NCBI RefSeq assembly: GCF_049808615.1
Contig: NZ_JBNCAN010000008.1
Coordinates: 1 to 64,000 of the forward strand
Source of the DNA: Modicisalibacter sp049808615
GTDB lineage: Bacteria > Pseudomonadota > Gammaproteobacteria > Pseudomonadales > Halomonadaceae
Length of the DNA: 64,000 nucleotides
Direction: 5' to 3'
In this document: piece after piece, positions 8,110 through 16,530 of the stretch
How the letters are laid out: each line of letters opens with the position of its first letter
Numbering within the stretch: the first letter of the stretch is position 1
Notes under the pieces: model-generated
The model's database searches: none
Told to the model about the DNA's origin: nothing
Seen by the model: only the letters and a program-made list of their open reading frames with translations
Program-made: the position numbers and the translations under genes

Positions 8110-8169
8110 ATTGCTAGCGGCGTTCGGGCTGTGCCGCTGAGCCGACAGGTGTACCCCCGCTTCCCCCAT

Positions 8170-9180
8170 TTACTCTGAAAAAAGCTCGTCCAGGGTTTCT
8201 GCCGTCAGCAACCGAGTGCCCCAGGAGCTCAGTTGTGCATCCGTTGCAGTGTCAAGTTTTTCGTCTACCCAAGACGGCAATTCACCGAACTTGAATGCAA
8301 GCTGCGTCCTTAAAAGGCCGGAAAGACCTTCCGTGCGGCCTTCCGTGCGGCCTTCCGTACGACCTTCGGTACGGCCTTCGGCACGGCCCTCCTGCCGCTC
8401 CTTTTTCGCCCAGTTTTCCAGAGTATCGGCCAACATGTCTTTATCCTCCACCAAACTATCAAGACGGTCCAGATTGACCCCAGCGCCAAGCCGCTGCAAG
8501 TGCCGTTTGAGCCATCGGGTAATGATGGCGTCAATGCGCGCCTTGTCGGGATCGGCCTGAATAATCGCCACAACCCGATCCACCGCTTGCTGCAGGGCTT
8601 CATAGCCCTCGGTGGCGTTTTCAATACTGAACACGCCGCTCAGCGGGGTATGCCGCCTTGCCAGGTCTTCGTCACTGTAACGCCCTTCGTCGATTAGGCA
8701 ATAGCGCAGGTGGGGCTGATAAGGCCACAGGAATTGCGGTGGTTCCGGCTGCACCATGGCGTAGATGTCCTGCTTCGCCGACCAGCGATTCGTCCCGTTG
8801 TAGAGCACGATAGGGAAAACGGGCGGCAGGCCTTTCTGCGGCGTTGTTGCACGTGTTTTGAGCAGGTGGTCATAGAAACAGGCGACATAGTGCATCATCC
8901 GTAGCGGCATGCGCTGATCTACCCTGGACTGAAACTCTAGCAAGATGTACAGATACACTCGCTGAGTGGTGCCCTGCCAGGTAGCCTCTACCGACCACAC
9001 CACATCCTCGAACTTTTCCTCGAACAACGGCGTGATGTAGTTGCCACTGTGATTCTTAAGCGTCGAGAAGTCCATCAGTGCAGCGATGTCATCCGGAGCA
9101 AAGCCGTCGATCAGCTGCTCGACAAACTCGGGATGGCTGAATAGCTCCTTGTACCCAGTGTCGTGGTGGTTCGTTGCCAT
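8170..9180 (-). CDS. Rpn-family recombination-promoting nuclease / YhgA-like transposase
   Basis: 336 residues of the Rpn (YhgA-like, PD-(D/E)XK) family. The start MATNHHDTGYKELFSHPEFV is typical. The nuclease core lies around VEATWQGTTQRVYLYILLEF, with the E-x-Q of LLEFQS, and continues through RMMHYVACFYDHLL and PIVLYNG. Near residues 265-285 a run of (E)GRTE units is encoded by tandem 12-bp repeats, followed by a degenerate C-terminal domain. Such proteins promote RecA-independent recombination or move between genomes. It runs against the surrounding operon and splits the TRAP and HMGL genes, so it is probably an insertion. Confidence 0.88.
   Translation of the reverse strand: MATNHHDTGYKELFSHPEFVEQLIDGFAPDDIAALMDFSTLKNHSGNYITPLFEEKFEDVVWSVEATWQGTTQRVYLYILLEFQSRVDQRMPLRMMHYVACFYDHLLKTRATTPQKGLPPVFPIVLYNGTNRWSAKQDIYAMVQPEPPQFLWPYQPHLRYCLIDEGRYSDEDLARRHTPLSGVFSIENATEGYEALQQAVDRVVAIIQADPDKARIDAIITRWLKRHLQRLGAGVNLDRLDSLVEDKDMLADTLENWAKKERQEGRAEGRTEGRTEGRTEGRTEGLSGLLRTQLAFKFGELPSWVDEKLDTATDAQLSSWGTRLLTAETLDELFSE
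8325..8396. repeat. Six tandem 12-bp repeats inside the rpn gene
   Basis: Units of the form GGCCTTCCGTGC repeat six times with drift and encode the (E)GRTE/GRAE run. A unit gained or lost by slippage keeps the reading frame, so length should vary between strains. Confidence 0.75.
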
Positions 9181-9250
9181 GCGCGCTCCTATCTCGACGC
9201 TTGAAGCGTACCATTTTAGCGACTGTCAAGCATTTATGCGCAGTGCCTCC

Positions 9251-9278
9251 GGGGTGAGGGAGCCCGACTTATCGAGCG
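9251..9278. repeat. Hairpin repeat, right of the rpn gene
   Basis: GGGGTG, 4 nt, AGCCCGACTTATCGAGCG: a close copy of the 8081-8109 element, so the rpn gene is framed by two related short repeats. Confidence 0.45.
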
Positions 9279-9456
9279 GCTGATATTGGAGCCTCACAAG
9301 TGAAGGATTGCAAAGCGGAGCTCAAGACGCTATTGCTTGACAACATCAACAACAAGACCCGAAGAAACATCATGAACTCAGCGCGCATCAGTAAGCTATT
9401 CTCGATGTGGGCGGCGTCATCAACTGGCGGAACATGTCATCTCAGGAGGCTTTCGC

Positions 9457-10410
9457 ATGAGTTCGTTCACTCCCCTTGAGCAGGTCGATATCGTAGAGGT
9501 CGCGCCCCGAGACGGCTTCCAGTCGATCAATGATCCGCTGCCCACAGCGGACAAGATTCGCTGCATCCAGGCGCTGCTCGATGCCGGCATCACGCGGTTG
9601 GAGATCGGCTCCTTCGTCAGTCCCAAGGCGGTGCCACAGATGGCGGATATTGGCGAGATCGTTGCGGCCTTCGTCAATCGTCCGGATCTGCGCCTGGCAG
9701 CGCTGGTGCCCAATCTCAAGGGGGCGGAGATGGCACTGGCCAGCGGTATTCGCGAGCTGGTGTTCGTGGTCTCGGTCTCCGAATCCCATAACCAGAGCAA
9801 CGTACGTCAGAGCGTCGCCGATTCGCTGGCAGGCTTTGAAACCATCATCGAACGGCTACGTGCTTTGGGTGACCAGGACAGCCTTCGTTTGCGGCTGGAC
9901 CTGGGCACGAGTTTCGATTGCCCCTATGCGGGGCGCATCGATTGGCAGCAGGTCGAGGCGGTACTCGCTCCGGCACTGGAAATGGCCCGGGGCATCGAGC
10001 TGGAAGTCGCCCTCTGCGATACCACCGGGCGTGCCACGCCCTACCAGGTCGCCGAGCACTTCAGCCGACTGGGTGAGCGCTGCCTGAATGATCGTTTGAG
10101 CTGGGCCTTTCACGGCCACGATACCTATGGCATGGGGGTGGCCAATGCGTTGTTCGCTTTGCACCACGGCGCTACAGCCCTGGACGCTTCATGTGCCGGG
10201 CTGGGCGGCTGCCCCTTCGCGCCGGGTGCGACCGGCAATACTGCCACCGAGGACCTGATCTACGCGCTGCAGGGAGGAGGGATAGATACCGGCATCGATC
10301 TGCCGCGTTTGCTCGAGGCTGCCGACAGGATCGCTGCCCTGCCCGGTGGACAAACCGCCAGTCATTTGCGCAATGTACCCCGTGAGAAAGTGAAATCGGA
10401 ACGCCAATAA
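9457..10410 (+). CDS. Hydroxymethylglutaryl-CoA lyase family protein
   Basis: 317 residues, a DRE-TIM barrel lyase of the HMGL family. Visible catalytic features are EVAPRDGFQ (Arg-Asp of motif 1), AFHGHDTYGMG (metal-binding H-x-H) and the Cys loop GLGGCPFAPGATGN. HMG-CoA lyase splits HMG-CoA into acetyl-CoA and acetoacetate; relatives cleave similar 3-hydroxy-3-methyl acyl-CoAs such as citramalyl-CoA. It differs clearly from LiuE at 32764. Placement with a CoA-transferase and two TRAP systems suggests it acts on an imported acid. A strong AGGAGG ribosome site precedes the ATG, and the second TRAP set follows 38 nt later. Confidence 0.88.
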   Translation: MSSFTPLEQVDIVEVAPRDGFQSINDPLPTADKIRCIQALLDAGITRLEIGSFVSPKAVPQMADIGEIVAAFVNRPDLRLAALVPNLKGAEMALASGIRELVFVVSVSESHNQSNVRQSVADSLAGFETIIERLRALGDQDSLRLRLDLGTSFDCPYAGRIDWQQVEAVLAPALEMARGIELEVALCDTTGRATPYQVAEHFSRLGERCLNDRLSWAFHGHDTYGMGVANALFALHHGATALDASCAGLGGCPFAPGATGNTATEDLIYALQGGGIDTGIDLPRLLEAADRIAALPGGQTASHLRNVPREKVKSERQ

Positions 10411-10448
10411 CCAGCAATGTCCACGCAATAAAAACCACGGAGAACAAT

Positions 10449-11456
10449 ATGAACAAACTGCTGACATCTCTCACTACGGCTACCGCCCTGACCGTCGCCC
10501 TGGGCATGACCGCGTCCCCAGCCCTGGCGGAGCGCACTCTGCGCCTGTCATCCCAGATCCCCGAGAACCACCCCATCGGTGAAAACCTCAGCTTCTTCAA
10601 GGAGCGGGTCGAGAAAATCTCCGACGGCGAGATCCAGGTGCAGATCTATCCCTCCGCCCAGCTCTACAAGGGCAGCGAGATCCCTCAGGCGGTGAGCTCG
10701 GGCGCGATTGACATGGGTTTGGTGCTGATCGATGAATACAGCGGCACCCTGCCCGCCACCGGCCTGTTCAGCGTGGCCTTCCTGTTTCCGGATTACGACG
10801 TGCTGGCCAAGGCAGCGGGGCCGGACAGCCCGGTGCGCCAGCAGCTCGATGAGATGATTCGCAAGACGGGCACCAAGGTGCTGTGGTGGCAGGATTACGG
10901 CCCGGTACAACTGCTTGCCAACGATAAACCGCTGGTCGATCCCGCGGACATGCAGGACAAGAAGGTGCGGGTGCTGGGCAAGCCCTCCGGTGATTTCATC
11001 GAGGCGCTCGGGGGTAATCCGGTGAAGATCAGCGGGTCGGAGCAGTTCATGGCCTATCAGCGCGGCACCGTGGACGTGGGCATGACTGGCACTACCGCCA
11101 CAAAGTCGCGCAAGCTGTATGAGGTAATGGATTACATCACCATTACCAACCATGCCCAGGTGGAGTTCCTGATCGTCATCAACGACGAGTTGTGGAACGA
11201 GCTCTCCGAGCAGGAGAAGGCCTGGATGAGCGAAGCGGCACTGGCTGCCGAGAAGAAGATGCGTGAAGAGACCAAGGCCAAGAATCTCGAGGCCCAGCAG
11301 TACCTCGCCGAAGAAACCGATATGCAGGTGCAGGAACTCAGCGAAGAACAGCTGAACGCCTGGCAGAAGGCCTCGGAACCCGCGGTGCAGGCCTACATCA
11401 AGGCCGCCGGTGAGACGGGGCAGGAACTGGTCGATCAAGTCCGCCAGATGCAATGA
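10449..11456 (+). CDS. TRAP substrate-binding protein (DctP type), system 2
   Basis: 335 residues with a Sec signal peptide ending near SPALAE (residues about 1-27), unlike the Tat signal of system 1. Mature features are LSSQIPENHPIGENLSFFKE, IQVQIYPSAQLYKGSEI, KKVRVLGKPSGDFIEALGG (binding Arg region) and AYQRGTVDVGMTG. It is a periplasmic organic-acid receptor. Ribosome site GGAG. It is followed by DctQ with an ATGA overlap in the canonical P-Q-M order. Confidence 0.92.
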   Translation: MNKLLTSLTTATALTVALGMTASPALAERTLRLSSQIPENHPIGENLSFFKERVEKISDGEIQVQIYPSAQLYKGSEIPQAVSSGAIDMGLVLIDEYSGTLPATGLFSVAFLFPDYDVLAKAAGPDSPVRQQLDEMIRKTGTKVLWWQDYGPVQLLANDKPLVDPADMQDKKVRVLGKPSGDFIEALGGNPVKISGSEQFMAYQRGTVDVGMTGTTATKSRKLYEVMDYITITNHAQVEFLIVINDELWNELSEQEKAWMSEAALAAEKKMREETKAKNLEAQQYLAEETDMQVQELSEEQLNAWQKASEPAVQAYIKAAGETGQELVDQVRQMQ

Positions 11457-12013
11457 GCGGTTCCACGCATCCGGCCTCAAGGCCGACTCTATTGACCTGG
11501 GTGGATCGCCTGGCCGAGCTGCTGGCGCGGCTCGGCGATCTATTGGTGGTGACCATCGCCCTGCTGTTGTTCGGCGAGGTGGTGGCGCGCTACGTGTTTC
11601 ACGCCCCTACCATCTGGACCCAGGATATTGCCGTTACGCTACAGGTCTGGTTCACCTACCTGGGCATGGCTTATGTGCTGCGCGAACGTCAATTGATCCG
11701 CATCACCGCGATCGTGGCGCTATTGGGGCCACGATCGCGCCAACTGGCGGAAGGGTTTGCGCTGGTGGTGATCCTGCTTTTCAGCCTGATGGCGACGGTC
11801 TATGGCTTTGATGTTGTCAGCGAGTCGATTCGCTCCGGGCGGCGCCAGCCGACCGTTCTGGAACTGCCTAACTGGATCGCCGAGCTGCCGGTGGTAGTCG
11901 GCTTTGCGCTTCTTGCTCTGCAAAGTCTGGCGGAAGTGGTTCGTCTGCCCTTTCGTCCTGCCCCGACCTTTAATCCGGGCGGTGAACACGCCGCGAAGGA
12001 CAACGAGTCATGA
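11453..12013 (+). CDS. TRAP transporter small permease (DctQ type), system 2
   Basis: 186 residues with four membrane helices. YVFHAPTIWTQDIAVTLQVW is the conserved second-helix region, and LRERQLIRITAIVALL follows. It overlaps the preceding binding-protein gene and the following DctM gene by 4 nt each, so the three subunits are coupled in one operon. Confidence 0.9.
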   Translation: MSGSTHPASRPTLLTWVDRLAELLARLGDLLVVTIALLLFGEVVARYVFHAPTIWTQDIAVTLQVWFTYLGMAYVLRERQLIRITAIVALLGPRSRQLAEGFALVVILLFSLMATVYGFDVVSESIRSGRRQPTVLELPNWIAELPVVVGFALLALQSLAEVVRLPFRPAPTFNPGGEHAAKDNES

Positions 12014-13287
12014 CCCTGGTGATGATATTCGGCGCGCTGCTGTTACTGCTGTTCAGCGGCTTGCCGGTGGCCTTCGCCCTGGCGGCGCTGGGTACGCTAA
12101 TGCTGCTGGTGGAGGGATTGCCGCTGGTGATGGTGGCGCAGAATCTACACGGCGCCCTGGATAACTTCGTGCTGCTGTCGGTGCCGCTATTTCTACTGAT
12201 GTCGAACATTCTACTCAAGGGCGGCGTGGGGCGTGACCTGTTCGCCGCCGTGCAGAGCTGGGTCGGCCACTGGCCAGGCGGGCTGGGCATCGCGGCGCTG
12301 CTCTCCTGCGGGCTGTTCTCGGCGATCTCGGGCAGCTCCGTGGCCACGGCGGCCACCGTGGGTACGGTGGCCATTCCCGAGATGACCCAGCGTGGCTATG
12401 CCAAGTCCTTCACCTTGGGCTTGCTTGCTGCCGGCGGCACCCTGGGCATTCTGATTCCGCCCTCTATCCCTCTGATTATTTACGGCGTGATCACCGAGGA
12501 GAGCATCGGCAAGCTGTTCCTCGCGGGCATTGGACCAGGCTTGCTACTGCTGGCGCTGTTCTGCGTCTATGCCGCGCTATATGCCAAATTCACCTCCGCC
12601 CATCAGCCCACGCCCAAGGCCACCCGCGAAGAACGCCGACGTGCCACCTGGCGGGCGCTGCCGCCCACGGTCCTGGCGATCATCATGATCGGCGGCATCT
12701 ACACCGGCGTATTCACGCCCACGGAGGCCTCGGCGGTGGGGGCGGTGCTGGCGTTTGTCTTGACGGCATTCTTGCTGCGCACCCTGACCCGGGAGACCTT
12801 TGTCGCGGCGGTGCGCCAGACCCTCTCGACCACCATCGTGCTGTTTCTGGTGATCATCGGCGCCAAGATATTCGGCAAGGCGGTCACGCTGTATCAGGTG
12901 CCAATGATGATCTCCCAACTGGTCGATACCCACCTGGAATCCGTGGCGATGTTCCTGCTGGTCGTGGCCCTGATATTGCTGTTCATCGGGCTCTTCCTGG
13001 AGAGCCTGTCGATGCTGCTGATCATGGTGCCGATGCTCATTCCGTCGGTGCTGGCGCTGGGCATCGACCCGATCTGGTTCGGCATCTTCTTCGTGGTGCT
13101 GATCGAGGTGGCACTGATCACCCCACCGGTCGGCCTGAACCTGTTCGTGATTCAGGCCGTGGCAGGTACCAACCTGGGCACCGTGATTCGCGGGGTGAGT
13201 CCGTTCATCATATTGATGCTGCTGGCGGTGATCGTGCTGTGGCTGGTGCCGAGCATCGTATTGTATGTGCCCTTCGAGTTGAATTAG
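12010..13287 (+). CDS. TRAP transporter large permease (DctM type), system 2
   Basis: 425 residues and polytopic. Diagnostic segments are FSAISGSSVATAATVGTVAI, GILIPPSIPLIIYGVITEES and the C-terminal ALITPPVGLNLFVIQAVAG. It completes the second tripartite transporter and is the last gene of the locus. Two adjacent TRAP systems with different binding proteins imply either two related substrates or a duplication that diverged. Confidence 0.92.
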   Translation: MTLVMIFGALLLLLFSGLPVAFALAALGTLMLLVEGLPLVMVAQNLHGALDNFVLLSVPLFLLMSNILLKGGVGRDLFAAVQSWVGHWPGGLGIAALLSCGLFSAISGSSVATAATVGTVAIPEMTQRGYAKSFTLGLLAAGGTLGILIPPSIPLIIYGVITEESIGKLFLAGIGPGLLLLALFCVYAALYAKFTSAHQPTPKATREERRRATWRALPPTVLAIIMIGGIYTGVFTPTEASAVGAVLAFVLTAFLLRTLTRETFVAAVRQTLSTTIVLFLVIIGAKIFGKAVTLYQVPMMISQLVDTHLESVAMFLLVVALILLFIGLFLESLSMLLIMVPMLIPSVLALGIDPIWFGIFFVVLIEVALITPPVGLNLFVIQAVAGTNLGTVIRGVSPFIILMLLAVIVLWLVPSIVLYVPFELN

Positions 13288-13336
13288 GGGCGCCTCAACT
13301 TTACCGATAGCCTAAAAATACTCTTGCCAGACCATA

Positions 13337-13378
13337 AGTGGACGCATAGACTATTTTTTTATAGCCTTTATGTCTACT
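13337..13378. promoter_or_regulatory. Inverted-repeat operator of the AbiE operon
   Basis: AGTGGACGCATAGACTA and TAGCCTTTATGTCTACT form an imperfect inverted repeat (12 of 17 positions) around an 8-nt T-rich spacer. It ends 5 nt before the antitoxin ATG. AbiEi antitoxins of other species repress their own promoter through inverted repeats in this position. Confidence 0.55.
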
Positions 13379-13383
13379 TACAC

Positions 13384-13920
13384 ATGAAATCACAAGATGC
13401 ACAAGCGATCTTCACCCATTGGAACCAGCAAGGTCGCTCCGTATTCACGCTGAACGATCTCGCCAAACTGTTCCTTGACGATAGCCCCAAAACGCTGAAG
13501 GAAGGTATCAACCGACTGGTACGCCAAGGCGTGCTAGAGCGCGCGGCGCGCTCGGTCTATGTCTACAAGCGTGCATACCAGCGCGACCCCAACCTACTCG
13601 AACAGATCGCCAAGGCCATGCGCCGGGGCGAGTATAGCTACGTCAGCCTCGAGTCCGCTCTCTCGGAATATGGCGTCATCTCGCAGATTCCGGTCGACCG
13701 GCTCACCATCATGACGACAGGCCGCAAAGGCACCTATCGTACTCCCTATGGGACTTTAGAATTCACGCATACCAAGCGTCCGGTGAAGGAGCTTTTAAAG
13801 CGCATGAAAGATGTTGGACGGCCTCTGCGTCTTGCCACCCTGGAGGCCGCTTGGGCAGACCTGAAGCGCGTTGGGCGTAATACCCACCTGGTCAACCTTG
13901 GGAATATTGATGATGATTGA
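13384..13920 (+). CDS. AbiEi-type antitoxin and autorepressor
   Basis: 178 residues from the ATG at 13384; a longer frame beginning with TTG at 13324 would cross the operator and is rejected. The N-terminal winged helix (VFTLNDLAKLFLDDSPKTLK, then EGINRLVRQGVLERAARSVY) and the C-terminal AbiEi domain (YSYVSLESALSEYGVISQIP) match type IV antitoxins that also bind DNA. No clear ribosome site is visible, so the mRNA may be leaderless or weakly translated. It overlaps the toxin gene by 11 nt. The proteins are small DNA-binding partners of AbiEii nucleotidyltransferases, known from phage abortive infection and plasmid maintenance. Confidence 0.85.
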   Translation: MKSQDAQAIFTHWNQQGRSVFTLNDLAKLFLDDSPKTLKEGINRLVRQGVLERAARSVYVYKRAYQRDPNLLEQIAKAMRRGEYSYVSLESALSEYGVISQIPVDRLTIMTTGRKGTYRTPYGTLEFTHTKRPVKELLKRMKDVGRPLRLATLEAAWADLKRVGRNTHLVNLGNIDDD

Positions 13921-14839
13921 GCGTGCCGATTTCGATGATCTCGTCAACCAGGCGATGCAAATGCCTGGTCACCAAAGTATGCGCCCCGTCATCGAAAAGG
14001 AACTGTTGCATTTCGACATCTTGTTCGCACTAGAACGAGAAAGACTTCTCGATGAACTGGTCTTCCAAGGTGGTACCTCGTTGCGCCTATGCCACGGTTC
14101 TTCACGCTTCAGTGAGTATCTGGATTTTGTGGGTGGACCGGATTTCAGCAGTCATAGTGTTTCGGATATCAAGACTTGCATCGAGCATTACGTGGCGCGC
14201 CGATACCAATTGGCGGTCAGCGTCAAACAACCCAGCGAATTGCGCGCCGATCCCTACTATGCCGGAATCAGGGTCGACAAATGGCAGATCTCTGTGGTGA
14301 CGGCGCCTGAGCGCCGCGATCTTCCTAAACAGCGGGTCAAACTCGAGATCGCCAACGTGCCGGCCTATACTCGCGAGCCTCACACCCTCAACGCAAACTA
14401 TCCGTTTCTACCCGATGGCTACCGCGACTTGCTGATAATCACCGAGTCTCTGGATGAAGTGATGGCCGATAAATTGATTGCCTTGGTCAACAATGAAAAA
14501 TACGTGCGCCATCGTGACATCTGGGATTTGCAGTGGCTGTCCCAGCAAGGCGCAAGTCCGAATATTGAATTAGTAAAAAAGAAGCTCATCGATTACAGCG
14601 TGGAGGGCTATACCAGTAAGGCCCGCCGACTACAGGAAAGGCTACCCGACATCATCGCAGGGCAACCATTTCGGAACGAAATGCGGCGCTTTCTTCCTGC
14701 ATCGGTGCTAGAGCGAACCCTGGACCAGCCGAAGTTTACGCACTTCCTCATACGAGAAACGCACGCTTTGCTCGGTCAGGTCGTCGACACCCTCGATGGC
14801 CAAGCATCGACTGGACCGGAACATGACTTCACTCTTTAG
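13910..14839 (+). CDS. AbiEii/AbiGii-family nucleotidyltransferase toxin with altered active site
   Basis: 309 residues from ATG 13910 (a second ATG follows at 13913). The nucleotidyltransferase core is recognisable: LVFQGGTSLRL (residues 51-60), RFSEYLDF (66-73), ADKLIALVNNEKYVRHRDIW further on. In this family the second motif normally reads RFSEDLDF, with two Asp binding metal. Here the first Asp is Tyr70, a single GAT to TAT change. The toxin may therefore be inactive or act differently, while the antitoxin and operator look intact. Translation is coupled to the antitoxin gene. Confidence 0.85.
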   Translation: MMIERADFDDLVNQAMQMPGHQSMRPVIEKELLHFDILFALERERLLDELVFQGGTSLRLCHGSSRFSEYLDFVGGPDFSSHSVSDIKTCIEHYVARRYQLAVSVKQPSELRADPYYAGIRVDKWQISVVTAPERRDLPKQRVKLEIANVPAYTREPHTLNANYPFLPDGYRDLLIITESLDEVMADKLIALVNNEKYVRHRDIWDLQWLSQQGASPNIELVKKKLIDYSVEGYTSKARRLQERLPDIIAGQPFRNEMRRFLPASVLERTLDQPKFTHFLIRETHALLGQVVDTLDGQASTGPEHDFTL

Positions 14840-14848
14840 GACCCTGTA

Positions 14849-16195
14849 TTACAACCACATGGCCGCCAGCCATCCAAATGCGATCAGCGGGATGTTGTAG
14901 TGGATGAAGGTCGGCACCACCGAGTCCCAGATGTGGTCATGCTGGCGGTCGACGTTGAGGCCGGAGGTTGGCCCCAGGGTCGAGTCCGAGGCCGGCGAGC
15001 CGGCATCGCCCAGCGCGGCGGCGGTGCCCACCAGGGCGACCGTCGCCAATGGCGAGAAGCCGAACTGCACCGCCAGCGGCACGTAGATGGCGGCAATGAT
15101 GGGGATGGTCGAGAACGACGAGCCGATCCCCAGCGTGATGAACAACCCCACCAGCAGCATGATCAGCGCCGCCAGGCCGCGGTTGTCACCGATGATATCG
15201 AAGGCGTTGTCGACCAGCAGCTCGATTTCGCCGGTGGCGTTCATCACCGCCGCAAACCCGGAGGCGGAAATCATGATGAAGCCGATCAGCGCCATCATGC
15301 GCATGCCGCTGGTGAAGAGATCATCGGCCTCGCGCCATCTGAACACGCCGCCCACCGATAGCAAGGCGAAGCCCACCAGGCCGCCCAGGATCATCGAGCC
15401 GCTGTAGAGCTGAATACCCAAGGCCGCAACGATGGCCACTACCGACATCGCAAGCCCGAGGGTGTGAATCTCCACGCGCTCCTGGTGATGGGGCAGGTTG
15501 CTGGTGCTCACATCCAGCGCTTCATAGTCGCGTGGCTTGCGATAACTCAGGAACAGCGCCACCAACAGGCCCAGCGCCATGCCCCCGACCGGCACGCTCA
15601 TGGCCAGCGGTACCATTCCTCGACTGATCTCTAGGCCCAGAGGCTGCCCCGCCTCGTTGATGTTGGTCAACAGGATGTCATTGAGAAAGATCGCCCCGAA
15701 GCCCACCGGCAACAGCATATAGGTCGCGGTAAGCCCGAAGGTCAGGGCGCAGGCCACCGCTCGACGGTCCAGGCGCAACTGGTTCATCACCTTGAGTAAA
15801 GGTGGAATCAGGATGGGAATGAAGGCGATATGGACCGGGATCAGGTTCTGGGACGACACGGCCACCAGCAGCACTGAACCGATGAGCGTGTACTTGACCG
15901 CGGCCTGGCGTCGCGCCGAGGCTTCCTGGTTCAGCAAACCGATCAAGCGCTGCGCCAGCAAATCCGGCAATCCGGCCCGGGAGATGGCGACGGCGAAGGC
16001 GCCGAGCGTGGCGTAGGCCAGGGCGACCTTGGCGCCGCCGCCCACGCCGTCATTGAAGGCCGCCAGGGTATCGCCAAGCGAGAGGCCGCCGACCAGACCG
16101 CCGACGAGGGCCCCGACCACCAGGGCGAAGACCACCGATACCCGAGCCAGGGACAGCCCGACCATGACCAGAACGGCCAGAATTACCGCATTCAT
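14849..16195 (-). CDS. Na+/H+ antiporter family membrane protein
   Basis: 448 residues, 11-12 predicted helices, NhaC-like/YuiF-type Na+/H+ antiporter family. Recognisable segments include VALAYATLGAFAVAISRAG, the charged-polar AALGDAGSPASDSTLGPTSG near the C-terminus and HDHIWDSVVPTFIHYNIPLI. Family members exchange sodium and protons or act as amino-acid/proton permeases. The ribosome site AGGAA precedes the ATG. It is downstream of the aminotransferase in the same orientation but separated by 335 bp with its own probable promoter. Substrate not determined. Confidence 0.75.
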   Translation of the reverse strand: MNAVILAVLVMVGLSLARVSVVFALVVGALVGGLVGGLSLGDTLAAFNDGVGGGAKVALAYATLGAFAVAISRAGLPDLLAQRLIGLLNQEASARRQAAVKYTLIGSVLLVAVSSQNLIPVHIAFIPILIPPLLKVMNQLRLDRRAVACALTFGLTATYMLLPVGFGAIFLNDILLTNINEAGQPLGLEISRGMVPLAMSVPVGGMALGLLVALFLSYRKPRDYEALDVSTSNLPHHQERVEIHTLGLAMSVVAIVAALGIQLYSGSMILGGLVGFALLSVGGVFRWREADDLFTSGMRMMALIGFIMISASGFAAVMNATGEIELLVDNAFDIIGDNRGLAALIMLLVGLFITLGIGSSFSTIPIIAAIYVPLAVQFGFSPLATVALVGTAAALGDAGSPASDSTLGPTSGLNVDRQHDHIWDSVVPTFIHYNIPLIAFGWLAAMWL

Positions 16196-16530
16196 GCTTT
16201 ATTTCCTGTTCCAGCGTAGAGGGACATGCGTGAAAGCGGGAGATTCTAACAGAGCCGTTTATTTCATGGGGTCTCGCTTGCTTAAACGAATTGCCATGTC
16301 GTTGTCATAAGCCATCGCCAATATGGGCATTGCCGACGGCCTCAGCCCTCTCAGACAAGGGACAATGTCGTTCAGCGTATAAGGAGAAGCCACCAAGAAG
16401 GCAAGAAAGAGGGCAAGCGCTGGCGCAGGATGCGCCCTATGGAGAACTGCAGCAGCTTGAGTGCTGCTCAAGGATGAACTGGAAAATTTACGTCGCGGGG
16501 ACTTCCCGTGGCGTTTTTTTTCAGACGATC
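16196..16530. other. Leader/intergenic region between ilvE and the antiporter
   Basis: No gene seen. It contains a 9-bp hairpin with two wobble pairs (16491-16513) followed on the plus strand by eight T, and a CTTGAG/CTCAAG stem near 16457-16473. On the minus strand the first hairpin is followed by TAAATTTTCC and may end the ilvE transcript. I found no match to a known riboswitch fold. Confidence 0.45.

Noticed and set aside
8325..8396. Tandem 12-bp units considered as a CRISPR-like array
   Set aside because: Units are contiguous without spacers and encode an in-frame peptide repeat in the rpn gene.
13324..13383. Upstream TTG start extending the AbiEi antitoxin by 20 residues
   Set aside because: It would run through the operator and adds a hydrophobic segment foreign to the family; the ATG at 13384 fits family starts.
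16491..16521. Hairpin with eight T as a plus-strand terminator
   Set aside because: No plus-strand gene ends there; it was noted only as a possible two-way stem at the end of ilvE.
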